Origin: CAVTBX01 sp963733135
GTDB taxonomy: Bacteria; Actinomycetota; Thermoleophilia; Gaiellales; Gaiellaceae
Direction of reading: 5' to 3'
DNA: 64,000 nucleotides
Assembly (NCBI GenBank): GCA_963733135.1
Contig: CAVTBX010000007.1
Coordinates: forward strand, 248,001 to 312,000
Position numbers and translations under genes: made by a program. Shown here one piece after another: positions 56,281 to 64,000 of this stretch; within the stretch, counting starts at the first letter, position 1; each line of letters starts with the position of its first letter. The notes under the pieces are model-generated. The model was not told the origin of the DNA, searched no databases, and was given only the letters and a program-made list of their open reading frames with translations.

Positions 56281-58405
56281 TCAGGATAGCAACGCACCGG
56301 CTGCCCGGCCGGACGCCTTCGAGGCCAGGCGGCCGAGCGACCCGATCCGTCCGCGGGAGCTGCGTTCGCAGTCGCTCGCGATCACGTCGAGGCGGTCGGC
56401 GACCACTCGATCGCGACCTCGGCCGCAGACGATTCGATCGCGGCTCCCGTCGCGCGCGAGGATCGTGTCGTTTGAGCCGGCGCCGCGGATCGTGTCCTCG
56501 CCACGGCCCCCGACCAGACGGTCGGCACCCGCGTCGCCGAAGAGCACATCCTCGCCGTCCCCGCCCGTCAGCCGGTCGCCGCCGGACGAGCCGACGAGCG
56601 TGTCGTCTCCCTGCTCGCCGAGGAGTCGGTCGTCCCCGCCGCGGCCCAGGATCATGTCGTCGCCTCCGCCACCCGCGATCACATCGTTTCGGGGAGTGCC
56701 GTAGAGGTGCTCCGACGTGTCCGTGCCGTCGTTTCCGGCGTGGCCGACGAACCGAACCCGGCGGATGGTCGCGCCGGCGTCGAGCGGTGAGGTGCCGTCG
56801 TCCTTGTAGAGGTCGCTGAAGTAGAGGCCGTCCGGGCCCGCGGCGAGAGCTCCTGCGGTCGCTCGGCCCGCACCCACGTACTCGATGAGCCGGTGCGGAC
56901 CACTGACGAGATCTTCGTCCTGATCGATGACGAAGCGAACGATGCGCTTGCCTTTGAGCCGTCGGGGGCCGGCTGCATAGGTCGGTCCGGAGGTCGTCAC
57001 GAAGGCGTGATCGTGCACGGAGGCCGGGAAGCCGCTCCCGCCGAAGGTCTCAGGTTGGATGAACGCGATGTTGACCGGAGCGTTCGACGGATCCCAGTTG
57101 AAGATGGCGAGGGTAGACATGGCAACGTCGCGGTCGATCGACGGTCGCCCCATCGATAGTTTCGCCCGGCGACCACCTTCGCCAGGCGGTCGACTGGTCG
57201 GGCCGTTGTCGACCGCGTACAGACCGTCGTCGGACGCACGCCACGCTCCTCCGAACGGGTTTCGGAGGCCGTACGCAAAGACGTAGTCACGGGCGGTGAT
57301 GCCGTCGCCTGCGTCGAAGAAGGGGTTGGTCAGTGACGGGCGAGCCGTCGAGCTCGGCTGCGGAGCACCTTGCCGAGATACGAGTGCAGATCCTGGGCCT
57401 TTCCCGAGGTAAGGCCGTCGCCGTTGTGAATGTAGAGCTTTCGATCCGGGCCGATGCTGAGGCTGCCGATGACGTGGGAGTACTCCTGCGCGGCGCCGTG
57501 CATGTCGACGATCGTCCGCTTCGAGGAGGCCGTCCGCCCTCCGTCGGTGCTGTGCAGGCGAACGACCTTCGGGTACCGAGGCTTCGGGACGAGCGGCGAT
57601 GTTCGTGCTGGTAAAGCATGCTCGCGAACACGTCGCCCGAGACCGGATCGACCGTGATTCCGGTCACGCCCTGCTGCGCCGAGCTTTGATAGTCGAGCGG
57701 GTCGAAGTTCAGAAGATTCTTTGCGTAGGTGCGAACCGAGCCATCGCGCAGCACGACCTTGATCCCTCGGTGCATCTCGACGACGTAGAAGAGAGGTGAG
57801 TCGGATCGCCGCCCCGGATTCGGCACGAACGCGATTCCGACGGGGAGCTGGAAAGCCGTCGGCGATCTGCTCGACCCTGTAGCCGGACTCCCGCACGGCC
57901 CACGACTTGTTGGGTTGCCGGGACCATCGTCAGGGGTGGTCGTGAAGCGCACGTTCCGCCGCTTGGCTCGACTCATCGGAGCTGTCCTTGAACCGAACGC
58001 GTACGCGGTAGCCCGGTCGTGAAAGAGCTCGGACCGACCCGCGTAACGTCCGACGAACGCTTCCGTCGGGAGGTGAATGTGGTTCTTGAGCGTGCCGACG
58101 ACGCAAGACGCCGACCAGACCCGCCGGTCGTTGCCACCCGGTCGACCTCGACGATCTGCCAGTCGGAGCAGACGTGTTCGTGTCCGTCCGGGTCGGAATA
58201 GTCAGGCGCCTCCATGTGGACGTCGGCGGGATCGACGACTGCGCCGTCGGCCTTTGGCTCCGTCAGACCGGAGTCGCGGGCGGTCCGCCGCAACGCGCGC
58301 CGGCTGCCACGAAGATACGGCCACGGCCAGCCCGCCGACCCAGAGGCGGGCCCAAGGCCGGAGGGGACGCGGGTGAGTACGCCGGTTCTTCAGTGGGCTA
58401 GCCAC
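56281..58405 (-). pseudogene. Glucose/sorbosone-dehydrogenase-like protein with RTX repeats, copy 2, frameshifted
   Basis: A secreted beta-propeller protein of the GSDH type followed by Ca-binding RTX repeats, broken into several frames. From GTG 58405 readable segments are: a signal-like WARLWVGGLAVAVSSW; DPADVHMEAPDYSDPDGHEHVCSDWQIVEVDR; FQLPVGIAFVPNPG, FYVVEMHRGIKVVLRDGSVRTYAKNLLNFDPL and GITVDPVSGDVFASMLYQ (about 57860-57600); SIGPDRKLYIHNGDGL; and an intact last 290 codons with AIFNWDPSNAPVNIAFIQPETFGGSGFP and about six GGxGxDxLxG repeats. The original would be about 700 residues. At least five frame changes are needed. Tandem paralogue of the gene just upstream (8-bp overlap). Confidence 0.75.
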
Positions 58406-60393
58406 GGTTGACGCGCTCGCAGTTACGAGCGACGGTGTCGTGACGGTCGGCGATCACCCGATCGTCTCCTGAACCGCAGGAGACATGTCGTGTCCACGGC
58501 CGCGCACGCGGACGTGTCCGCACCTCGACCTCCCTCCACGTGGTCTGCATTCTCGTCACCGTCAGCTGGTCGTTGCCGCTGTCCCCGAACAGGTGGTCAT
58601 GTCCTCGCGCCTCCCGACACGCGATCGGCGCCCGACCCGCCGCGGAGCGCATCGTCGCCGCCGAAGCCGCGAAGCACGTCGTTCCCGCCGAGGCCGTGAA
58701 GCTCGTTCGCCCTGGGGCCTCCTTCGAGGACATCCGGGCCCTGACGTACCGTCCCCGCCCCCTCGATCGGCGGCGTCGACTCGTGGCGCACCCGGAAGAT
58801 CCGGGAGCAGCATTCGTGCAAGGCACGGCGGTTCGGCGGATTCGCCTTGAAGAACTCGCTGAAGTAGAGGCCGTCCGGCCCCGCAGCGAGCGCCACGGTG
58901 TTGCTGTAGCCCGTTCCCTTGTACAGCGACGAAGTTGGTCGGCCCCGAGACGAGATCGCCGTTGGTCGTCGATCACGAACTCGTGGATCCGCTTCCCCTG
59001 ACCGCTCGGACCTTGCGTCCAGGTGTTCCCGGACAGCGTGACGAAGAGGTGATCCTGCTTGGCCCCGCGGGGAACCCGCTCCCGCCGAACGTCTCGGGCT
59101 GCACCCACGCTGCGTTTACCGGAGCCATGGCCGGGTTCCAGTTGTAGATCGCAAACCGCTCCATGACCTTGTTTCGATCGATGCTCCGTTATGCCCCACC
59201 CGTAGTTCTCGCCGCGGACTTGCTTCGAGAGACGGTCGACGCTCGGCCCGTTCTCGGCCACGTACAGATGACCGTCCTTGGCACGCCAGTCGCCTCCGTA
59301 CGGGTTGCGGAACCCCCGCGTGTAGACGTAGTCCTTCGGCGTGATTGGAGCACCGTCATAGAACGGGTTGTCAGCCGGTGCGCTCCCGTCCTTGTTCACG
59401 CGCAGGATCTTCCCCAGGTGAGGACTCGAGGCTTTGCGGGGCCGCGCCCGCATGTCCCTCGCCCACGTGGACGTAGAGCTTGCCGTCCGGGCCGATGGAG
59501 ATGGCCGAGATCTGGTGGGACGTCCCGGCCATCGAGTGCGAGTTCGGCGTTGAAAACCGTCTGCATCGACGACATCGTCCTGCCCCCGTCGGTGCTCTTC
59601 AGACGGAGCACCCTCCCGTACACGGGCACCTCGGCCCCCGGCGGCGCCGGCGCCTCGTAGACGAGCGTCACGAAGAGGTCTCCTGTCGGGGGATCGACGA
59701 CAATGCCCGCGAGCCCCGCCTCTCCCGAGCTGAAGGGTCCGGAGAGCGGGTCGAAGTTCAGCAGCCCGTGGGCGTACGTCGACACCGTGCCGTCGCGCGT
59801 CACGAGCTTGACGTTCCCGAACAGCTCGGACACGTAGAAGTACGGATCCTTCGCACCCGGGCCGGGGTTCGGCACGAACGCGATGTTGACGGGGAGCTGG
59901 AAGCCGCCGGTGAAGACCTCGAGCTTGTAGCCGGACTCGACCTCCCACCCACCGGGCGTGCCTGGCGGCTCAGGATCGTAGGTCTTGAACTTGCGCGAGG
60001 CCCACGGGCTCGCGTCCCCGTTGCTGTCCACGAACTGCGCTTCCACGCGGTAGTTCGTCGAGAACTCGAGCCGCGTCTTGCCGCTCGACGGAGCCGACGA
60101 ACGTGCCCTCGGGGAGGTGGACGTGGAGGCGCTGGAAGCCCGTCGCCCCCATGGCCTGCCAGACCAGCTTCGTTGGTGGAGTCGACCAAGATCTTCCAGT
60201 TCGTCGATGCATGAGAGTTGCCGTCGGCGTCCGAGAAGCCTTCTGCCTCCATGTGTACGTCGCCCGGATGGGCGAAGTCGTGCGGCTCGATGAAGGCCGG
60301 TGCTGTTGGAGGCGCCGCCGTTGCGCCGGCGGTGAGTCCGGCGACAAGCAGCGCTACTGGGACGACGAGAAGAACCCTTCGACGCATCTGCAT
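58398..60393 (-). pseudogene. Glucose/sorbosone-dehydrogenase-like protein with RTX repeats, copy 1, frameshifted
   Basis: Paralogue and upstream neighbour of copy 2. From ATG 60393: signal peptide (RRRVLLVVPVALLVAGLTAGATA), then FIEPHDFAHPGDVHMEAEGFSD, then in other frames MGATGFQRLHVHLPEGTFVGSV, the propeller (FQLPVNIAFVPNPGPGA, YFYVSELFGNVKLVTRDGTVSTYAHGLLNFDPL, AGLAGIVVDPPTGDLFVTL, ISAISIGPDGKLYVHVGEG, DYVYTRGFRNPYGG, GHLYVAENGPSVDRLS, VRGENYGWG), AIYNWNPAMAPVNAAWVQPETFGGSGFP, LAAGPDGLYFSEFF, and RTX repeats (GNDVLRGFGGDDALRGGSGADRVSG). At least seven frame changes are required. Intact relatives are secreted, Ca-stabilised and may oxidise sugars or only bind ligands. Decay or poor local sequence quality are both possible. 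Confidence 0.75.
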
Positions 60394-60547
60394 GACGACT
60401 CCTCGGTTTTAGGACCCCGCCAGACCGGCCGCCCGATCGGCTCCGCCTCGAAATTAGTCCTATTGGCAACAAGTTTCAAGAGCTGCTTACTGTCTAGGCA
60501 CGGCCCTCGATGCGGACGGCCCACGCGGCCGGTGTCCGTTGCCGAAA

Positions 60548-60904
60548 CTAGGTTTCGAGCTGGTCGAGCGCGGCCTGATAGTCGCGGCTCTGCGGCCGGA
60601 AGAAGCGCGCGAGCTTGTAGTGGCCGTACGCCTCCTTCGGCCGGCCCTGCTTCTCGAGGCAGCGGCCGAGCGCGAAGTGGGCGTAGTGGTCGACCGGCTG
60701 GAGCTCGAGAATCTCGCGGAACTCGGCCTCGGCCTCTGCGAAGCGCCGGATACGGAAGTACGCGATGCCGAGCGCCTCGCGGATCGAGGCCTTGCCAGGC
60801 TCGCGACGCTTAGCCTTCTCAAGCGACACCGTCGCTTGCGCGTTCATGCCTGCCGCGAGGTGGTCGCGGCCCTTCCGGTACAGGTCGTAGGTCGTTTCCG
60901 CCAT
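60548..60904 (-). CDS. Tetratricopeptide-repeat protein
   Basis: A 118-residue protein made of about three TPR units (DLYRKGRDHLAAGMNAQATVSLEKAKRREP, ASIREALGIAYFRIRRFAEAEAEFREILELQP, HYAHFALGRCLEKQGRPKEAYGHYKLARFFRP). It is likely a small scaffold or adaptor. It follows the nucleotidyltransferase gene by nine bases and is last in the transglutaminase-nucleotidyltransferase-TPR set. Partner unknown. Confidence 0.85.
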   Translation of the reverse strand: MAETTYDLYRKGRDHLAAGMNAQATVSLEKAKRREPGKASIREALGIAYFRIRRFAEAEAEFREILELQPVDHYAHFALGRCLEKQGRPKEAYGHYKLARFFRPQSRDYQAALDQLET

Positions 60905-60913
60905 AGCTCCTCC

Positions 60914-61618
60914 CTACGCAAGATACGGAAAGTTGCGTCTGACGAGGTCGGCCGGCCTCGTCAGGTCGCGCGTCGGCCCGACGGGCAGCGCGGCGACCGA
61001 CTCACCCGCCTCGATCGCAGCCCGGAACGCCGTCGCGAGCTCGAACGGCGGGCCCGGGAGCCCGTCCAGACGCTTCGTCACCGCCTCGCCCAGGAACCAG
61101 AGCGGCGCCGCGGCCATCGAGCCCTCACCGGCGCTTCCTCCGAGCTCGACGACTCGCGCGTTCTCGACCCGGACCGCGGAACGCTCTCGCAGCTCCTCGG
61201 GCGGAACCGGGCGAGCTGCGATCCCGGCCGCCGCGCCCAACGCGAGCCACTCGGTCGCCGCGCGCGCCAGGTCACCGTGTCGAAAAACCGTGTCCGCAGC
61301 CGAGACGAGGAGCGGCGGTCGCGCTCCCGCCGCGAGCGCGCGCAGTACCGCGTCGGCCGAGCCGAGAGGCTCCGGCTGCTCGGCGTAGCGCACCTCCAGC
61401 CCGAAAGCGGTGCCGTCGCCGAGAAGCGCGCGGATCTGGTCTCCAAGGTGCCCGACGACCACAGTCGCTCGCTTGAACCGGGCGCTCGCAAGCTCACGGA
61501 GGAGCGTCCCGATCACCGGACGCCCGTCGACCGGCAGGACCGGCTTCGGCCAGCGCTCTGTGAGTGGACGCAGGCGCGATCCTTCGCCGGCTGCCAGCAC
61601 GACCGCGTCCAGCGCCAC
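60914..61618 (-). CDS. Sugar-phosphate nucleotidyltransferase family protein
   Basis: A 234-residue protein of the RmlA/GlmU-like nucleotidyltransferase fold, with the signature LAAGEGSRLRPLTERWPKPVLPVDGRPVI (8-36), VVVGHLGDQIRALLGDG and a SAADTVF segment supplying the metal-binding Asp. It lacks a left-handed beta-helix domain, so it is a single-domain enzyme that would join NTP to a sugar phosphate. The exact sugar is not predictable. GTG 61618 is three bases after the transglutaminase stop. Confidence 0.85.
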   Translation of the reverse strand: MALDAVVLAAGEGSRLRPLTERWPKPVLPVDGRPVIGTLLRELASARFKRATVVVGHLGDQIRALLGDGTAFGLEVRYAEQPEPLGSADAVLRALAAGARPPLLVSAADTVFRHGDLARAATEWLALGAAAGIAARPVPPEELRERSAVRVENARVVELGGSAGEGSMAAAPLWFLGEAVTKRLDGLPGPPFELATAFRAAIEAGESVAALPVGPTRDLTRPADLVRRNFPYLA

Positions 61619-61621
61619 GCG

Positions 61622-63985
61622 CTAGCCGGCGAGCGAGCGGAGGCTGAGCGCCGTGCGGATCCGGCGGCCCCAGGTGAGCTGCCGCCACATCTGCCGTCGC
61701 AGCCGGCCGAGTTCCCTGCGCGCGCTCCGAGCGGCTGCGGGAGCGTCGGCGAGCGGCCCGAAACGCGCCACCGAGACGCTCCGCACGTACGGGTCGGCGT
61801 CGAGCGCGAACTCGGTCTCGAGCAGCTCGCCGAGCTCGCTCGCGGTTGCGCTCGGCATCGGGTCGGCGCCCTGGTCTCGAAGGAAGGCCACGAGATCGCG
61901 TCGGCAGGCGGCGCCCGTCCGCCGCGGGTCGCTCGTGGCGAAGCGGACTCGGCGAACGACGAGCTTGAGGAGGATGATCGCGCCCGCCGCGCAGGCCCCC
62001 ACGACCGCGAGGAGCGCGATGAGGCTCGTGTCGATCGCCCTGTCGCCCTCTTCCACGGCGCCGCCGGGCGCCGCCGTACCCGCGCGCGAGCCGCGGGCGG
62101 CCGCCGCCTGATCCTCGCGGTCGGTGCGCGGGTCGGTACCACCAAGGCCGTTCGGGGTCAGGCCGGCGGCCCCGATCCGAGCGAGCACGTCCGCGAGGCC
62201 CCCCGTCTTCTCGCTGAGCGATGTGCCGGCCGTGAACGCGAACGAGTAGGGCGCGTCGAGCGTGCCGCGGCCCGGGGTCGGATCGAAGGGAAGCCAGCCC
62301 CAGCCCGGGAAATACACCTCGACCCAGGTGTGTGCGTTTCGGTCTACGACTGTCCAGGCGCGGTCTTCGGTGTCGTAGCTCCCGCTCGTGAAGCCGGCCG
62401 CGATTCTCGCTGGGACTCCGAGCAGCCGCAGCATGAGGGTCATCGCGCCGGCGAAGTGTTGGCAGTAGCCCCGGCGCGCTGCCGGCACGTCGCTGTCGTT
62501 CGCGGGATCCACGAACGCGATGAGCGGTGAGACGCCGACGGGCGCCGAGCCCGGTTGCTGGTCGTATACGAAGCCGCCTGCCGTCGGGCTCCGGAACCAC
62601 GTCTCGAGGAGAAGCGCAGCTGCGTACGGCGAGTCGGCTGGCTCCGTCAGGCGCACCGCGAGCTCGTAGAGCTCCAGGTGGTCGGCGAGGAACGAGTCGC
62701 GCGTTTGACCGAAGACCGCCTGCATGTACGCGTCTCGGGACACGTCCCCGAAGACGGGCACCTCGACGCCTTGGAGCGGCTCCCGGTAGAGAGCCGGAAG
62801 CTCCTCCGGATAGTCCGTGCCGACCCGCTCGAGCTGCGCGGGCGTGGGCCGCGGCGCGTAGCTCGACACCGAGTACTTCTGATCCTGGCGGAGGTTCCCG
62901 TTCAGGAAGATGGTGCCGCTCGGACCCCGCTGGAAGTCGAGCGACGTGCCGGGCTCCCAGCGAACAGGCTGCGAGGCGCCGATCAGGTGATTGTCGCGGA
63001 GCGCCTCGACGGTCACCTCCTGCGTCACCCAGTTTTCGGAGTCGCTCGCGGCCTCAGGGAGAAGGGGATCGTCTCCGCCGACGTCGATCGTCTCGGCGGC
63101 CGGCTCCTCCTCACCGAGCGACTGGGTCTCGAGCCAGTTCGACCCGTTGTACTCGTCGAGCGTCGTCGCACGCCAGTAGAGCTGGCGGCGCGGGCCATCC
63201 GTCTGGATCTTCAGGACGGTCGTGCGCTTCTCGGGGAAGGTGATGCCGTCGTAGCGCGAGCTCCACACGTATCCGACGCTGACCGGCTCCTCCCCCGGGT
63301 CGTAGAGATCCCACGACTCCCACCCGAGAAACGCGCTCTTGGCGACGGCCTGCGAGGTCGATGCTCCGACGGCGGCGAGCACGAGGACCGCTCCAGCCAC
63401 GACCGCGGGCACGAGCGAGCGCCAGCTGCGGATCTCGACGCGCGCGAGCAGCAGGTAGAGGAGCATCGCGCCGAGCGTCAGTGCGCCCACGAGGAGCGGG
63501 CTGTCGCCGGGGACGAGCGTCGCAGCCCAGCCGAGCCCGACGAGCAGCACGAGCGCCGAGGCAAGCGTGCGACCGAGAGCCGCGAACACTCCGACAGCCG
63601 CGGCAAAACCGAAGATCGCGAGGAGCACGAGCCCCTCCATCGACGGGTAGTCGACCGGGTCGAACGGGAGCGTCGCCTCGTAGAAGCTCTGGAGACCGTC
63701 TCTGATCGCCCCGAGGACTGGTCCGAAGAAGTCGTGCTCGCTCCCCAGTCGAGCCTCGAGCGGCGAGACATCGAACGCGATGCCCGCCGCGCCCACCAGG
63801 GCAATCGCAGTCGCGGCAGCGACAACGAGACGGCGTGCGCCGAGCGCGATGGCGAGAATCGGCGCGAGCCCGAGCACCAAGACCGCGAGAACATCGGGTA
63901 CCGGCGCTCCGCCGAGCTCGAGTCGCGACCAGGCAAGCGTCAGGAGTGTGCCCGCGACCGTGTAGGCGAGGAGCGGCCGCACCAT
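61622..63985 (-). CDS. TgpA-like transglutaminase-domain membrane protein
   Basis: A 787-residue membrane protein. Six to seven N-terminal helices (about 5-215) are followed by a DUF3488-type extracytoplasmic region, a transglutaminase-like core with the triad Cys in GYCQHFAGAMTLMLRLLGVPAR, His in RNAHTWVEVYFPG and Asp in WLPFDPTPG, then a linker, one more helix (about 660-685) and a cytoplasmic DUF4129-like tail. Such proteins usually stand beside MoxR and DUF58 genes, which would lie just outside the window. ATG 63985 has AGG directly upstream; the frame stays open to the edge, so a longer N-terminus cannot be excluded. Confidence 0.88.
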   Translation of the reverse strand: MVRPLLAYTVAGTLLTLAWSRLELGGAPVPDVLAVLVLGLAPILAIALGARRLVVAAATAIALVGAAGIAFDVSPLEARLGSEHDFFGPVLGAIRDGLQSFYEATLPFDPVDYPSMEGLVLLAIFGFAAAVGVFAALGRTLASALVLLVGLGWAATLVPGDSPLLVGALTLGAMLLYLLLARVEIRSWRSLVPAVVAGAVLVLAAVGASTSQAVAKSAFLGWESWDLYDPGEEPVSVGYVWSSRYDGITFPEKRTTVLKIQTDGPRRQLYWRATTLDEYNGSNWLETQSLGEEEPAAETIDVGGDDPLLPEAASDSENWVTQEVTVEALRDNHLIGASQPVRWEPGTSLDFQRGPSGTIFLNGNLRQDQKYSVSSYAPRPTPAQLERVGTDYPEELPALYREPLQGVEVPVFGDVSRDAYMQAVFGQTRDSFLADHLELYELAVRLTEPADSPYAAALLLETWFRSPTAGGFVYDQQPGSAPVGVSPLIAFVDPANDSDVPAARRGYCQHFAGAMTLMLRLLGVPARIAAGFTSGSYDTEDRAWTVVDRNAHTWVEVYFPGWGWLPFDPTPGRGTLDAPYSFAFTAGTSLSEKTGGLADVLARIGAAGLTPNGLGGTDPRTDREDQAAAARGSRAGTAAPGGAVEEGDRAIDTSLIALLAVVGACAAGAIILLKLVVRRVRFATSDPRRTGAACRRDLVAFLRDQGADPMPSATASELGELLETEFALDADPYVRSVSVARFGPLADAPAAARSARRELGRLRRQMWRQLTWGRRIRTALSLRSLAG

Positions 63986-64000
63986 CCTGCGCCAAGCTCT

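Overview
The window is GC-rich (by eye about two thirds G+C) chromosomal DNA from a bacterium with a DAP-type, amidated cell wall. MurT/GatD, RNase J and RNase Y together, NupNOPQ-type nucleoside uptake, FtsK and many apparently leaderless start codons point to a deep-branching actinobacterium. Thermoleophilia (Gaiellales-like) is my best guess; it is an inference, not a database result. I see no phage, plasmid, insertion sequence, CRISPR array, tRNA or rRNA. No gene-free stretch exceeds 300 bases; the longest gaps (about 165-225 bp) hold hairpins, promoters or nothing recognisable.

Layout. 1-7454: the 5' part of the principal sigma factor, a small class II amidotransferase, a homing-endonuclease-associated repeat protein, a membrane GGDEF/HD-GYP cyclic-di-GMP protein, and a subtilisin with a Trp-Gly-Ser repeat tail. 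7620-9733: murT-gatD. 9742-11932: hflX-dut-nudix (minus). 11974-15014: dapE-dapC-dapD (plus). 15052-19414: miaB-MFS-miaA-dapF (minus). 19462-19897: a frameshifted WapI-like immunity gene. 19929-26044: rodZ-like, cinA, thpR, recA, recX, rny (minus). 26260-31661: a BMP/Nup-type nucleoside ABC importer. 31754-38702: ftsK, nucleoside hydrolase, ribokinase, RNase J, and a plus-strand P-loop kinase. 38762-39430: a MerB-like gene with an in-frame UGA at the catalytic cysteine. 39427-46676: dapA, dapB, M16 peptidase, geranylgeranyl-reductase-like flavoprotein, pnp, rpsO. 46857-48391: a frameshifted gamma-glutamyltransferase and a zinc-ribbon protein. 48445-56212: ribF, truB, nrnA, rbfA, ylxP, infB, ylxR, nusA, rimP. 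56281-60393: two tandem, heavily frameshifted glucose/sorbosone-dehydrogenase-like RTX proteins. 60548-63985: TPR protein, sugar nucleotidyltransferase and a TgpA-like transglutaminase.

Most minus-strand genes form the widely conserved backbone from rimP-nusA-infB through rpsO-pnp, dapBA, rnj, ftsK, rodZ, cinA-recA-rny to miaB-miaA-hflX. All six late steps to meso-diaminopimelate (dapA, B, C, D, E, F) lie in the window at three places and feed the wall that MurT/GatD amidates. Nucleoside uptake, nucleoside hydrolase and ribokinase form a plausible salvage route.

The strongest novelty is the MerB-like gene. Its UGA falls exactly where MerB has catalytic Cys159, the reading frame continues with family-typical sequence, and a bacterial SECIS-like hairpin with a GGU apical loop follows at the expected distance. 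Other points: a DapF with both catalytic cysteines replaced by serine, a roughly 100-bp two-hairpin repeat present twice with compensatory changes, a repeated TANNNT-N6-start promoter pattern, and a NusA with a C-terminal Cys3His motif. Two single-base frameshifts lie in G runs and the RTX pair is broken many times, so local sequence error must be kept in mind.
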